This document shows, piece by piece, positions 53,401 through 62,753 of a DNA stretch of 64,000 nt. The stretch spans positions 1 to 64,000 of the forward strand of contig JAFRRJ010000015.1 in the NCBI GenBank assembly GCA_017428155.1. The letters run 5' to 3'. A program made the translations under genes and the position numbers. The DNA comes from Clostridiales bacterium. Its GTDB lineage: Bacteria > Bacillota > Clostridia > Saccharofermentanales > Saccharofermentanaceae. The first letter of the stretch is position 1, and each line of letters begins with the position of its first letter. The notes under the pieces are model-generated. The model saw nothing but the letters and a program-made list of their open reading frames with translations. It searched no databases and had not been told where the DNA came from.

Positions 53401-53557
53401 CATTAACGACAATAAGCTGGGCCGCGCCGAAAGCGTGATCAGCAGTTACGATGAGAACGGTAGACTTATCAACGAGAGGACTATGCGTAATGAACACTTA
53501 CGTCACATACTCCAGCCCGGAGAATTCATCATCGTTGAAGTAACGAGTAAGGGATAA
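50441..53557 (+). CDS. Large surface protein with propeller-like and jelly-roll (CBM-like) regions
   Basis: This 1038-aa protein has an N-terminal transmembrane anchor (about 14-36) after a basic tail. Residues about 60-460 are beta-rich with propeller-like repeats (GASDGNIYL, AVSLSGSVYISQDG, ADSKGIIYSSSNGMVFEQIG). Residues about 480-620 look like a CBM4/9-type jelly roll: FIPGAFYRLSLYAMSD, CWVEGDGFGKYGFELTQI and HILVDDIFLGP. The C terminus resembles the beta-sandwich end of glycosidases (YIVIANTSNSQQSFLIND, LQPGEFIIVEV). No catalytic domain was recognised. It likely binds glycans outside the membrane. It is coupled to the CPBP gene. Confidence 0.7.
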   Translation: MKKHGRLMFGITKKTRFAVAMVVVAAVLVLSLVVLGYVGVFGLRSELCEIVVTNDRAGDVFGGTGINCDVIPNINLVRDASFESSTNYSSMLVAGASDGNIYLTPDAVAATSYDTAACAGDTARIISIDSEGVMSEKFTGTVTGFKAARLGILSEIKDPRNYWDEDRIREMTFYGNTVIALTESGRLVYEVTNSQLTGDVDCEEKFSLIDSNSSGVAAVSLSGSVYISQDGKNFTIVYEPRVSGYINSVCGIGSNDQTFAVCYSDGRVVTITNGKAALTQLPVTNVKAFVSDGSRFMAADSKGIIYSSSNGMVFEQIGESDWLEGSSEIITCASQGIFCFVTDNTKALIVRSEESGFVFEKNDISKATGAEIGSAFLTDSGLLITGTADRKAFAVNLASGKTAALSSENIVIEKIIGISGDKVYYDSGKEIYKSQILSEFSVEGNLEGVDIIADDILIMGHSEKAAGGAVASSDTREAPWDISELYEWDVYGGGSNVIATDRAYSGRNGARLSGSGTGVHAMTQTLPGTAKDNFIPGAFYRLSLYAMSDSVPDKVYCWVEGDGFGKYGFELTQIGNNYKRFSYVFAVTDQMVEGGEIRLNIAFEGSGHILVDDIFLGPDDYDTAGIPKFYSDTVSSGKPAAVRLNNLNIGSSGYAETSMYLLSADSVSRDITSTSSRAGYSDSYDVVANANTSQSVTTSLEDSLRLVKQCGSAPWFVIGPYVDQSDIDRFMEYMCGSLTSEYGGKRIDNGTALPWSRQFSRFYIEINDSGKVFKSDIQKASYVNFVISMFTQSEHFADIKDKTVFLDGMQYDGGTMMSDADNHTMAVKLFANDTSATYIDNIDTSYVLAQYKSPHIVSGNNAGEYINTLDTDGGNCAKVIAAIMTSQADYAEMFLFDASVNFVPAKYTGSGIFTSDRDFINKMTVSGLTSGFTGFDELYINIKEPLDQGSPVSVEQFMSHVTSVCFNSGSKSYIVIANTSNSQQSFLINDNKLGRAESVISSYDENGRLINERTMRNEHLRHILQPGEFIIVEVTSKG

Positions 53558-53582
53558 GATAATTGAGAAGAAAAGGGTAAGA

Positions 53583-54122
53583 TCAGCCGCCCGTTATCAG
53601 TCTTATAAGCTCTTCAGATGCTTTGGAACTGCTCTCTTTCCACTTTTTGCATATCTTTGTCGCCGTAGCTTCATCGTCCACGGTAAGTGTGGCAGAGAAG
53701 GGGCTGTCATCGCCGTTGTAATTGAGGATGACACGGAATTTTCCGTCCACTGTGGGTTCGATGGCAGCACTGCTGGCAGAGGATTCAGCCATATCGCGGA
53801 TTATCTCTGAAGCGGCTTCTTCAAGATGGGAGATCAAAGGCGCGCTCAAAGAAGATATAAGGTCATTTAATACGGCTCTTCCGCCGTCAGTAAGCGTCAG
53901 ATTCTCAGTAGAACCGACTGCATCGCCTGTATATGCACCGGACTGGCTCTTGTCCATGAGGTTGCCTGAGATCAGTTCCTCATAAGATCTGCTGAATGTG
54001 AAAAAATCCGTGTAAAGCGATTCCATGCACTTTGACATCAGGAGGTGATAGCTGACTCCCGGTGCCCGGTCGACAAGGTAAAGTATTTGGATTTTCGATT
54101 CCGCTATAGAAATATCAGACAT
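53583..54122 (-). CDS. DUF4364-family protein
   Basis: This 179-aa cytosolic protein begins MSDISIAESKIQILYLVDRA. The N-terminal half looks like a winged-helix (VSYHLLMSKCMESLYTDFFTFSRSYEELISGNLMD), as in DUF4364 proteins. The C-terminal half is a small alpha/beta domain. A transcriptional or regulatory role is plausible but unproven. The start ATG at 54122 has AAGGAA 6-7 nt upstream. A longer frame to 54347 crosses the pgi promoter region and is not used. It is divergent from pgi. Confidence 0.78.
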   Translation of the reverse strand: MSDISIAESKIQILYLVDRAPGVSYHLLMSKCMESLYTDFFTFSRSYEELISGNLMDKSQSGAYTGDAVGSTENLTLTDGGRAVLNDLISSLSAPLISHLEEAASEIIRDMAESSASSAAIEPTVDGKFRVILNYNGDDSPFSATLTVDDEATATKICKKWKESSSKASEELIRLITGG

Positions 54123-54245
54123 CTTGTATTCCTTAGATTTTTCGTGTTTTTTTGTAATAATTCCACGCTTAATTATACTCGAAAAGAGATTTTTACGGGT
54201 GTATACTCTGAATGATTTTTGAAAAACCTGTAAGGAGAAAACATA

Positions 54246-55595
54246 ATGATTACATTTGATTACCAGAACGCCCTCGATTTTATCGGAGGTGAAGAGGCAG
54301 TCGCTAGAATGGAGCCCCAGGTTAAAGCCGCATCTGATATGCTTCACAAGAAGAACGGCCCCGGAAATGATTTCCTCGGATGGCTCGACCTTCCAACAAA
54401 TTATGATAAAGATGAATTCGCACGTATCCGAAAGGCAGCTTCGAAGATCAGAAGAGATTCTGACGTCCTCATTGTTATCGGTATCGGCGGTTCTTACTTA
54501 GGCGCCCGCGCCGTAATCGAGCTCTTAGGCCATTCTTTTGCTAATGCGGCATCAAAGAAGGTAAGAAAGAGCCCCCTGATCCTTTTCTGCGGCAACTCGA
54601 TCAGTGCCACATATCTTGCAGACATGATGGACATCATTGAGGGCAAGGACATTTCCCTCAACATCATCTCAAAGTCCGGCACTACAACAGAGCCTGCTAT
54701 CGCTTTCCGTATCCTCCGTGCATACATGGAGAACAAGTACGGCAAGAAGGGTGCGAAGGACAGGATCTATGCCACAACAGACAAGGCAAGAGGAGCTCTT
54801 AAGGGCTTAGCTGACAAGGAAGGCTACGAGAGCTTTGTAGTACCTGACGACGTAGGCGGCAGATTCTCTGTTCTCACAGCCGTAGGACTTCTTCCTATCG
54901 CTGTTGCAGGCATCGACATCAGAGAACTCATGAAGGGTGCTAAGGACGCTTCCAAGGCTTACAAGAAGCTTCCGCTTTCCGAGAACCCTTGCTATCAGTA
55001 TGCTGCAGTACGTAACTGCCTGTTAAGATCCGGTTATTCAACCGAAGTCATGGTCAACTATGAGCCTTCGTTCCACTTCATGACAGAGTGGTGGAAGCAG
55101 CTCTACGGTGAGTCTGAGGGTAAGGACAGAAGAGGTATCTTCCCGGCAGGCGTAGATAACACAACAGACCTTCACTCCATGGGTCAGTTCATCCAGGACG
55201 GCGCACGCATCATGTACGAGACAGTCGTTCAGATCGACCAGCCCAGAAGAGTTTTCGAGATCCCCAACGACAAGACAAACCTCGACGGACTTAACTTCCT
55301 TTCCGGCATGGACATGAACGAAGTTAACGCAAAGGCAATGCAGGGCACGATCCTCGCTCACGTTGACGGTAAGGTTCCGAACCTTTTGATCCACATGCCT
55401 GACCAGACAGCTTACTCATTAGGTGAGCTCATCTACTTCTTCGAGAAGGCCTGCGGTATCTCAGGCTATCTCCTTGCCGTAAATCCTTTCAACCAGCCCG
55501 GCGTTGAAGCTTACAAAAAGAACATGTTTGCTCTCTTAGGCAAGCCCGGATACGAAGACCAGAAGGCTGAACTTGAGGCCAGACTGAATAAATAA
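54246..55595 (+). CDS. pgi: Glucose-6-phosphate isomerase
   Basis: This 449-aa glycolytic enzyme interconverts glucose-6-P and fructose-6-P. The sugar-phosphate and catalytic blocks are [11 protein letters not shown] (about 76-86), [15 protein letters not shown] (about 138-152), the [17 protein letters not shown] signature and [14 protein letters not shown] [12 protein letters not shown] near the end. The length matches the short Bacillota type. The ribosome site is AAGGAG 9 nt before ATG. A terminator-like stem follows at 55636-55668. Confidence 0.96.
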   Translation: MITFDYQNALDFIGGEEAVARMEPQVKAASDMLHKKNGPGNDFLGWLDLPTNYDKDEFARIRKAASKIRRDSDVLIVIGIGGSYLGARAVIELLGHSFANAASKKVRKSPLILFCGNSISATYLADMMDIIEGKDISLNIISKSGTTTEPAIAFRILRAYMENKYGKKGAKDRIYATTDKARGALKGLADKEGYESFVVPDDVGGRFSVLTAVGLLPIAVAGIDIRELMKGAKDASKAYKKLPLSENPCYQYAAVRNCLLRSGYSTEVMVNYEPSFHFMTEWWKQLYGESEGKDRRGIFPAGVDNTTDLHSMGQFIQDGARIMYETVVQIDQPRRVFEIPNDKTNLDGLNFLSGMDMNEVNAKAMQGTILAHVDGKVPNLLIHMPDQTAYSLGELIYFFEKACGISGYLLAVNPFNQPGVEAYKKNMFALLGKPGYEDQKAELEARLNK

Positions 55596-55635
55596 AAAAA
55601 GATAAGGCAAGCAATTGCTTTGAACTTTGAACAGT

Positions 55636-55668
55636 GCAGGGGCCCGCTGATATAGCGGCCCCTGTCTT
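55636..55668 (+). terminator. Terminator-like hairpin after pgi
   Basis: CAGGGGCCCGCT and AGCGGCCCCTG form an 11-bp stem with one bulge, a 5-nt loop and a short TCTTC tail. The weak T-run lowers confidence. Confidence 0.5.
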
Positions 55669-55874
55669 CATATGGATTTTTGTGCTTTGAGTTTTTGCTT
55701 TTTCGAGTCTTTGGTAATTTGTGCTTTTGGTGATTTAGTCATACCGATTTGGATATTCTGTATATTCGATTTTAATAGGCAAATACTCCCCATTTGTCTA
55801 TAATAATTTACGGATAAGGTATTCTACTGGGATAAAGGAATACGTTAAAAAGGAATTAAGGGAGGAAATCCAAT

Positions 55875-56522
55875 ATGAAAAAGAAGATGTTGTCCATGGC
55901 AGCAGCTATTACTATGGCTGTGGTTGTTCTGACAGGTTGTTCCAACGGCTTTAAGAAGGATACTGTTATTGAAGCTGCCAAGGGATACGGAATGAAAGAG
56001 ACACAGCTCTTATCTGAAGCCATAGCAGTAATGAACACAGAGTATGCGGCTTATTATGTATCAAAAGACAGCGACGAAGCAGAATACATGCGTAATTTGC
56101 TGATGCATACGGATCACGATTACGAGTTCGATTTAAAAGAAACCATTGTGTTCTCTGAAGTTAACACATATTTAAGTGCAGAAGGCATTAAAGTAAGTGA
56201 TATAAAGGATGCTCATACAAGGATTATTTATATCACTGCCAAGGATAAGAAAAATGCCAAGGAAATCTATGACTTAAATGCCGAATGGATCATCAACCAC
56301 GAAGGCACTAAGGGAACTGATAATGGAGTCGAGTATACGATCACATATAGCAGCTTTGCTATGTCTGATGGTCCCGATACAGAATCCTTATATGGCGTTT
56401 ATCTCAAAGGAGATACCGTTATCTGGATCGAGGCATTTACCAATTGCGAACCTAATGACGAATGTACAGAGTATTTCTGCAATAAGCTCGGTATCGTATC
56501 ACCGCTGACGCTTAGAAAATAA
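55875..56522 (+). CDS. Lipoprotein, unknown function
   Basis: This 215-aa protein has a lipoprotein signal (MKKKMLSMAAAITMAVVVLTGC), with Cys22 as the lipidation site. The mature part is hydrophilic and alpha/beta, containing TESLYGVYLKGDTVIWIEAFTNC and no family motif I can name. GGGAGG lies 7 nt before ATG. It appears monocistronic. Its base usage is slightly more AT-rich than flanking enzymes, as is common for surface lipoproteins. Confidence 0.78.
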   Translation: MKKKMLSMAAAITMAVVVLTGCSNGFKKDTVIEAAKGYGMKETQLLSEAIAVMNTEYAAYYVSKDSDEAEYMRNLLMHTDHDYEFDLKETIVFSEVNTYLSAEGIKVSDIKDAHTRIIYITAKDKKNAKEIYDLNAEWIINHEGTKGTDNGVEYTITYSSFAMSDGPDTESLYGVYLKGDTVIWIEAFTNCEPNDECTEYFCNKLGIVSPLTLRK

Positions 56523-56594
56523 GCAGTAAAAACGTGTCATTTTTCGTCACTCATGCTTTAGTTTTTGTGTCGGCTGTTATTTGAATATAATACG

Positions 56595-56645
56595 CGTAAC
56601 TTGTATAATAACTCGCGTAATTTATATAAAAATGAGGTAGATACT
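56595..56645 (+). promoter_or_regulatory. Repeated TATAATA–CGCGTAA motifs before the hydratase gene
   Basis: The leader contains TATAATACGCGTAACTT then TATAATAACTCGCGTAATT, near-direct repeats about 21-23 bp apart, and then a TATATAAA stretch before GAGG and the ATG. They may be overlapping -10 boxes and/or a tandem operator. Confidence 0.4.
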
Positions 56646-58943
56646 ATGATTTCCACACTCGAAAACGGCGCTTGGCTCATAAACGGCGTTGAACTCATCG
56701 AAGATTCCGGCAATGCAATGGAAGCAGTTGCAGCAAAATCCGGCAAGGCAGCTGACAAAGCAGCAGCAAAGCAGGGAACTATTGCTTACGGCATCCTCAA
56801 ATCACACAACACTTCAGATAATATGGAGCAGCTTAAGATCAAGTTCGACAAGCTGACTTCACACGATATTACTTATGTAGGTATCATCCAGACCGCAAGG
56901 GCTTCAGGCTTAGAGAAGTTCCCGATCCCTTACGTTCTTACCAACTGCCACAACTCGCTTTGCGCAGTAGGCGGAACGATTAATGAGGATGACCACATGT
57001 TCGGTCTTACGGCTGCAAAGAAGTACGGCGGAATCTATGTGCCTCCTCATCAGGCAGTTATCCACCAGTATGCAAGAGAGATGCTCGCTACATGCGGCGG
57101 CATGATCCTTGGTTCTGACTCACACACACGTTACGGTGCGCTCGGTACAATGGCTATGGGTGAGGGCGGACCTGAGCTCGTTAAGCAGCTCCTCTCACAG
57201 ACATACGATATCAAGATGCCTGATGTTATCGCTATCTACCTTACAGGCGAGCCGATGAAGGGTGTAGGTCCTCAGGACGTAGCTCTTGCTATCATCGGAA
57301 AGGTATTCTCCACAGGTTATGTAAAGAACAAGGTTATGGAGTTTGTAGGCCCCGGTGTTGCAAACCTTTCTGAGGATTTCAGAATCGGCATCGATGTTAT
57401 GACTACTGAGACTACCTGCCTTTCCTCTATCTGGCAGACAGACGAGAAGACAGAGGAGTTTTTCGAGATCCACGGAAGATCAGGCGACTACAAGAAGCTC
57501 ACTCCTGCTGATGTTACATATTATGACGGTGCGGTTGTAATAGACCTTGCGACGATCAAGCCTATGATCGCTATGCCTTTCCACCCGTCTATCGCTTATG
57601 AAATTGACTATGTCAACGCTAACCTTGAGCAGATGATCCACGAGACAGAGGAGAGGGCTAAGGTCTCTTTCGGCGACAAGATCGAGTATTCGCTGAAGAA
57701 TAAGATCGTAGACGGCAAGCTCCTTGTCGATCAGGGTATCATCGCAGGCTGTGCAGGCGGCGGATTCGAGAATATCTGCGCTGCAGCAGACATCATGAAG
57801 GGCACATATATCGGCTCTGATAAGTTCACGATGTTCATCTATCCTGCATCAACACCTATTTATATGGAACTCGTTAAGAACGGCGTTGCTGCCACACTCC
57901 TTGAGACAGGCGCTATCCTTAAGACCGCTTTCTGCGGACCTTGCTTCGGTGCCGGTGATACTCCTGCGAACAATGCATTCTCCATCCGCCACTCCACAAG
58001 AAACTTCCCGAACAGAGAAGGTTCAAAGGTTCAGAGCGGCCAGATCTCTTCCGTTGCACTCATGGACGCAAGATCCATCGCAGCAACAGCTGCAAACAAG
58101 GGCGTTCTCACACCTGCAACAGAATTCACGGGTGAGTATAACAATTACGCTTACACATTCGATGATAAGATCTATAAGAACAGAGTCTTCGATTCCAAGG
58201 GTGTTGCTGATCCTGATACAGAGATCCAGTTCGGACCTAACATCAAGGACTGGCCGAAGATGGAAGCGCTTCCCGAGAACCTCGTGCTTCAGGTAGTATC
58301 CGAGATCCACGATCCCGTTACCACAACAGACGAGCTCATTCCTTCAGGCGAGACATCTTCTTACAGATCGAATCCGTTGGGACTTGCAGAGTTCACGCTC
58401 TCACGTAAGGATCCTGAGTATGTCGGACGCGCGAAAAATATCCAGAAGGCTGAGACAGCTTTGGTTAACGGCGAGCACGCTTGCCAGGCGGTTGACGGCC
58501 TCCACGATGTAATGCAGGTTGTTAAGAGCATTGTACCTTTCGAGAAGGCAGATACAAAGATCATCGGCTTCGGTTCCGTTATCTTCGCGGTAAAGCCCGG
58601 TGACGGTTCTGCAAGAGAGCAGGCTGCTTCCTGCCAGAAGGTGCTTGGCGGCTGGGCTAACATCGCTAACGAGTACGCTACGAAGAGATACAGATCCAAC
58701 CTCATCAACTGGGGTATGCTCCCGTTCATCATCGAAAAGGGTGACCTTCCGTTCGCAAATCTCGACTACATTCTTTTCCCGGGCATCAGAACCGCAGTTG
58801 AGACAAAGGCTGATACGATCAAAGCGATCGCAATCAAGGGCAATGAGACAAAGGAATTCACTTTGACTTTAGGTGACCTCACAGACCGTGAGCGTCAGAT
58901 AATCCTTGACGGATGCCTCATCAATTTCAACCGTCAGAAATAA
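56646..58943 (+). CDS. Aconitase-family hydratase (YbhJ-like)
   Basis: This 765-aa member of the aconitase superfamily carries three candidate Fe-S cysteines, in [13 protein letters not shown] (about 360-372) and the pair in [15 protein letters not shown] (about 429-443), as in YbhJ-like hydratases. The N terminus [27 protein letters not shown] and [12 protein letters not shown] fit the same group. The reaction is presumably hydration/dehydration of a tricarboxylic-type acid, and the exact substrate is unknown. It could serve in the citrate/propionate area. The start is ATG 56646 behind GAGG, inside a longer frame from 56565. A terminator follows at 58963. Confidence 0.88.
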   Translation: MISTLENGAWLINGVELIEDSGNAMEAVAAKSGKAADKAAAKQGTIAYGILKSHNTSDNMEQLKIKFDKLTSHDITYVGIIQTARASGLEKFPIPYVLTNCHNSLCAVGGTINEDDHMFGLTAAKKYGGIYVPPHQAVIHQYAREMLATCGGMILGSDSHTRYGALGTMAMGEGGPELVKQLLSQTYDIKMPDVIAIYLTGEPMKGVGPQDVALAIIGKVFSTGYVKNKVMEFVGPGVANLSEDFRIGIDVMTTETTCLSSIWQTDEKTEEFFEIHGRSGDYKKLTPADVTYYDGAVVIDLATIKPMIAMPFHPSIAYEIDYVNANLEQMIHETEERAKVSFGDKIEYSLKNKIVDGKLLVDQGIIAGCAGGGFENICAAADIMKGTYIGSDKFTMFIYPASTPIYMELVKNGVAATLLETGAILKTAFCGPCFGAGDTPANNAFSIRHSTRNFPNREGSKVQSGQISSVALMDARSIAATAANKGVLTPATEFTGEYNNYAYTFDDKIYKNRVFDSKGVADPDTEIQFGPNIKDWPKMEALPENLVLQVVSEIHDPVTTTDELIPSGETSSYRSNPLGLAEFTLSRKDPEYVGRAKNIQKAETALVNGEHACQAVDGLHDVMQVVKSIVPFEKADTKIIGFGSVIFAVKPGDGSAREQAASCQKVLGGWANIANEYATKRYRSNLINWGMLPFIIEKGDLPFANLDYILFPGIRTAVETKADTIKAIAIKGNETKEFTLTLGDLTDRERQIILDGCLINFNRQK

Positions 58944-58962
58944 GAATGAATCAATTTTGTGG

Positions 58963-58997
58963 TAGGCTGCTTTTAACAGGGCAGCCTATTACTTTTT
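58963..58997 (+). terminator. Terminator of the hydratase gene
   Basis: TAGGCTGC (58963-58970) and GCAGCCTA (58981-58988) are perfect arms with a 10-nt loop, followed by TTACTTTTTG. Confidence 0.8.
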
Positions 58998-59007
58998 GTG
59001 CGAAAAT

Positions 59008-59934
59008 ATGACCATGCCGGCAAGAAGAAAAAGACAACAGAAGCAGATTACTTTCGAGTACATATTCAAGCAGTGGATAGCACCTCTGTTCATGATAACC
59101 GTGGGTGCCGTTGTCGCAGCGTTTGCGCTTGAAGAATTCCTGGTTCCGTTCACGATCTTAGACGGCGGCATCGTCGGTATCTCGATGATAATCAGCCAGT
59201 TGTCCGGATGGCCTTTGGGTGTGCTTACTATCGTTCTCAATATCCCTTTCATGATCTTAGGCTACAGGAGGCTCGGAAAGAGATTCCTTATAAAGGCGAT
59301 CTATGCAATGATCGTATTCTCAAGCTTTTTGGGTGTTTTCGAGAACATGAAAGAAGTTACGAACCAGGAGATACTGGTAGTCGTATTCGGAGGCGTTCTG
59401 CTTGGAATCGGCGTAGGCCTTATATTGAGGCATGGCGGATGTCTGGACGGCACGGAGATAGTCGCAATGCTTCTGTCCCATAAGACGGAATTCTCGGTAG
59501 GACAGATCGTTTTATTCTTCAATATCGTTATCTACAGTGTCGCGGGGTTCCTTTTCGGGCCTGACAGGGCACTCTATTCGCTTCTTACGTATTTCATCAC
59601 ATCGAAGATAATAGATATCGTCGAGAACGGAATGGAGCAGGGCAAGTCTGTAATGATCATAACGGATCACGGCAAGGATATAGCCGATAAGATCTATTCG
59701 CAGCTCGGACGCACCTGCACACAGATGGAAGGCAAGGGCATGGTATCTAACGGCAAAAAGACAGTGCTTTACTGTGTAATAACGAGAGTCGAAGTGCCGG
59801 CCATTAAGAAGATAATAAACGACGCTGATGTATCTGCGTTCATGACGATCTCAGACGTCTCGGAGATCGTAGGTAATCACATCAAAAGAAGGAAAGCTCC
59901 GGTAAATAAAAACAGTGCCGCTCACCCGAAGTGA
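59008..59934 (+). CDS. YitT-family membrane protein
   Basis: This roughly 308-aa protein has five hydrophobic spans with the DUF161 pattern (FLVPFTILDGGIVGISMIISQLSGWPLG, RHGGCLDGTEIVAMLLSHK). A C-terminal soluble DUF2179 domain (TDHGKDIADKIYSQLGRTCTQMEGKGM) follows. The function of the family is not established, though transport has been suggested. The start is uncertain. ATG at 59008 or 59014 lies just after the preceding terminator, and no Shine-Dalgarno site is visible. An in-frame TTG at 58996 sits inside the terminator T-run. Confidence 0.88.
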   Translation: MTMPARRKRQQKQITFEYIFKQWIAPLFMITVGAVVAAFALEEFLVPFTILDGGIVGISMIISQLSGWPLGVLTIVLNIPFMILGYRRLGKRFLIKAIYAMIVFSSFLGVFENMKEVTNQEILVVVFGGVLLGIGVGLILRHGGCLDGTEIVAMLLSHKTEFSVGQIVLFFNIVIYSVAGFLFGPDRALYSLLTYFITSKIIDIVENGMEQGKSVMIITDHGKDIADKIYSQLGRTCTQMEGKGMVSNGKKTVLYCVITRVEVPAIKKIINDADVSAFMTISDVSEIVGNHIKRRKAPVNKNSAAHPK

Positions 59935-59944
59935 ACGGCACTAA
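59903..59944 (-). terminator. Terminator of the 59967 gene, overlapping the YitT 3' end
   Basis: On the minus strand AGTGCCGTTCAC and GTGAGCGGCACT form a 12-bp stem (one mismatch) followed by TTTTTATTTACC. The left arm and tail lie inside the end of the YitT gene. Confidence 0.75.
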
Positions 59945-59966
59945 TTATATGCGTTGTGTCAGATGT

Positions 59967-61070
59967 TTAATCTTCCTTTTTGGCTGAAGATCTTATAAGG
60001 CTTATGATAAGGAAAACAGATCCCGCGCAAAGCAAAACGAGCAAAAAGGTGAGTGCATTAACGATTGATGACGGTCCTCTCCTGACGAAGGAAGGTCCGG
60101 TCATCGATAACAGTATGTCAGAACCACTCATAACTGCTGTCAGGAATTTCATTGTATCGATAGAGATCAGTAACATGGATATATAAGAAGCTATGACAAC
60201 TGCAGCTGATATTACAGGAATGACAGCCGGCATTTTACCCTTGCCGCGGATCAGTTTATTTACTCCTACTGCTATGAAGATCAATCCGATAATGATCATG
60301 ATATTGTAAAGGTTTTTCATAAAGAGTAATGTCATGGTCTCATCATAGGAAGCTTTCTTCTTTGCGGCATCTACGATCCGGAAACCTATGTTTCCGACAC
60401 AGGAAACACATAGTCCGATAATGGCAAAAGCATTTATCCCGGAAGTTTTCTTCACTGGCGCATCGCCTTCTGATGACGGAGAGGCGATCGTTCTGAATGA
60501 AGCAAGCTTTGTGTTGATGAGCACGATACAAAGAATGCTCATTATGATCAGTAAGATATATATAACAACAAATACCTTCTCCCTGTTAGCGATAGGTGTT
60601 ACAAGGGATACACCATAAAACTTCATGAAATTTACGTAGGCGTAATTGCGTCCGACGTTGTGTTTCAGAGCATCGAAAACAAAATACAGAATACTTGTGA
60701 CACCGGTGATTATCGATGCAATAAGGAATATGGCCTTTGCCTTTTTTTGCGCCTTCAGTTCATCCACGGCCGCATCGAAAATGAGTTTGCCGATAAGCTT
60801 TCCGAAAACCGCGAAAAGCATTACGGTAATGGCAGAATAGAGTATTGTTGCATCTAAAGGTGCAAGCAATGAAAAAGGTTTGACTTGGTCTATAACGCTG
60901 AAACTGCCGACCGGAACGAATGATAAGGCAGGTGCCGTGTAAAAATAGTTATAGATCAGACTGCCCCATGCACATACCGTTGCAACTGTTCCCGGAATTA
61001 TCGCGAACCTTATCTTGCGGTCAAGAATGAAGAATAAAAAAGCAGCCACTAACAATAAAACATAGTTCAT
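59967..61070 (-). CDS. Polytopic membrane protein, unknown function
   Basis: This 367-aa protein has about nine hydrophobic segments. It begins MNYVLLLVAAFLFFILDRK and ends with a short basic RSSAKKED tail. There is no recognised motif or domain. The start at 61070 has GGGAGGGG 4-5 nt upstream, so the longer frame to 61151 is rejected. It reads toward the convergent YitT gene and shares its terminator region. The upstream gene at 61248 is divergent. It could be a transporter or a signalling membrane protein. Homology search would be needed to choose. Confidence 0.7.
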   Translation of the reverse strand: MNYVLLLVAAFLFFILDRKIRFAIIPGTVATVCAWGSLIYNYFYTAPALSFVPVGSFSVIDQVKPFSLLAPLDATILYSAITVMLFAVFGKLIGKLIFDAAVDELKAQKKAKAIFLIASIITGVTSILYFVFDALKHNVGRNYAYVNFMKFYGVSLVTPIANREKVFVVIYILLIIMSILCIVLINTKLASFRTIASPSSEGDAPVKKTSGINAFAIIGLCVSCVGNIGFRIVDAAKKKASYDETMTLLFMKNLYNIMIIIGLIFIAVGVNKLIRGKGKMPAVIPVISAAVVIASYISMLLISIDTMKFLTAVMSGSDILLSMTGPSFVRRGPSSIVNALTFLLVLLCAGSVFLIISLIRSSAKKED

Positions 61071-61247
61071 ATGAACCCCTCCCCGATATATCCCAAAAAT
61101 GCTGCCGCAACCAACAATTGAATTATTATCTATAAGCCAGATGTATGTCAATCACCTTATGCTTCCAATAAGTTGTCTGATGCTATATATTTATATTGGG
61201 TTTGCTGTTTGGGTGTGGTACAGGACGGTGAATAGGGGAGCTGTATT

Positions 61248-62582
61248 ATGACTACAGATAAGAATACTTCGTCCGATAAGGGCGGTTTTTCGAGCGGCAG
61301 TTACAGCGGACGCAGTCCGGAAGAAATGCGGACAACTTTTAAGGAGATCGATCCCAGACCGCGTATTAATCAGCCAAAGGGATATGAGGACTCTCAGTAT
61401 TCCTCTTCATTGATAAGAGGAAAAAGGCATGACTATATTTTCCTGCCACAAGGCTATAAAGATCCTGATACAGGAAAAGAGTACAAAGCCGGATATTATG
61501 ATGAGCACGGAAACTTTTATGAGAGGGTAGTCATCAAAGCGGGAAAAAATCTGGAGACACTTGCCTGCTGTGATTTCTGCGGAACACAGATCAAACTCAA
61601 GTGGGTATCCGGTGCTTTGAATTCATGCCCTAATTGCGGCGCAACTCTTCACGAGATTCCGGATAAGACTATCTATGACGACCACTTAAGACCGGTTCCT
61701 TCAAATCCGGTATTTAAAGAAAGACCAAGCGGAGGAAGTTCTCAATATGATTACGGCACCTCATATTCGTTAGGTGGTATTATTGCTATATCGGCTGCTG
61801 TGATCGTGCTTGCAATAATCATTACAGGGCTTATTGTCGGCAGAGCAAAGAAGAATGCGGAACGTGAGGTCGTTTATGTGCCTGTAAGCGATTATGAAGG
61901 CGGGATCCCTACCCCGACTCCGCCGGATGCACGTTCGTATATCGTGCATTCACCCGTGATAGGTTCTCTGCGTTCCAAGATATATATCCGTGAGGCAGGC
62001 GGAACGTTCGAATGGGATGAGAGCAAAAGAGAATACTACTGCAAAGAGCTCAAATGCCATTTGCGTTATATGGACAAAAAAGGTCCCGGTGTCTGGGAGT
62101 ACTGGTTCTCGGGAGTATCTTCAGATTACCCGGATGGCGGCTGGCTGAGATACGATTATGAGACAAAAGCCTGGCAGATCAATACAGAAAATGATAAGTG
62201 GACGGATCTTCCGGATAAATACAGAAATTACCATCTCTGGCACATCAATGAACCTGACGACGGCAAGGAATTAGGCAGAGATTATGTCTATATCGGCGGA
62301 AGCGGAGAACAATGCAATATCAGTATGGATTCACCGCCGCTTCGAAAATGCCTCTATGTTTATGAGGAGAAAAACTATTACGATCCTGATACCGGGTGCC
62401 ATTTTTACCTGAACAATCAGATTGGACCGGAGATATGGGTATATTGGTTTGAGGAGACAGGATGGGTGCTTTACGATGACGAGACGGGTTCCTGGTATCA
62501 CTATTTTATCGGAATGAACGGCGGTTCATGGGAGAAGGCTAATCCGAGTATAGCCAGTATGCATATCTGGCATTTTAAATAG
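61248..62582 (+). CDS. Zinc-ribbon membrane protein with two tandem ectodomain repeats
   Basis: This 444-aa protein starts with a hydrophilic region. A zinc ribbon follows at about 107-135 (CDFCGTQIKLKW, then CPNCGATL), then one transmembrane segment at about 178-202 (GGIIAISAAVIVLAIIITGLIVG). After it are two related units of about 85-100 residues: about 245-345 (ending YHLWHIN) and about 360-444 (ending MHIWHFK). Both have Trp/Tyr-rich cores (GVWEYWFSG, EIWVYWFEE). The zinc ribbon is cytoplasmic and the repeats are outside, suggesting a sensor or scaffold. GGGGAG lies 7 nt before ATG. No family is recognised. Confidence 0.75.
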   Translation: MTTDKNTSSDKGGFSSGSYSGRSPEEMRTTFKEIDPRPRINQPKGYEDSQYSSSLIRGKRHDYIFLPQGYKDPDTGKEYKAGYYDEHGNFYERVVIKAGKNLETLACCDFCGTQIKLKWVSGALNSCPNCGATLHEIPDKTIYDDHLRPVPSNPVFKERPSGGSSQYDYGTSYSLGGIIAISAAVIVLAIIITGLIVGRAKKNAEREVVYVPVSDYEGGIPTPTPPDARSYIVHSPVIGSLRSKIYIREAGGTFEWDESKREYYCKELKCHLRYMDKKGPGVWEYWFSGVSSDYPDGGWLRYDYETKAWQINTENDKWTDLPDKYRNYHLWHINEPDDGKELGRDYVYIGGSGEQCNISMDSPPLRKCLYVYEEKNYYDPDTGCHFYLNNQIGPEIWVYWFEETGWVLYDDETGSWYHYFIGMNGGSWEKANPSIASMHIWHFK

Positions 62583-62753
62583 TCTTTATTCTGATTTTGA
62601 ATGCCCGAAAAGCCTCATTCTTAATCTGCAAAAAGGGGCTGTCTCAAAGGCATCATGAAGGATGGATGGGTGATAGTCCCCAGATGGATGGGTGATAGCA
62701 GCGGTGACGAAAATGAGCTGAAATCGTCACTGTTTTCGTCAAATTGAGTGATT

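Noticed and set aside
54123..54347. N-terminal extension of the DUF4364 frame to 54347
   Set aside because: It overlaps the pgi start and promoter region. ATG 54122 has an AAGGAA site and begins the conserved part.
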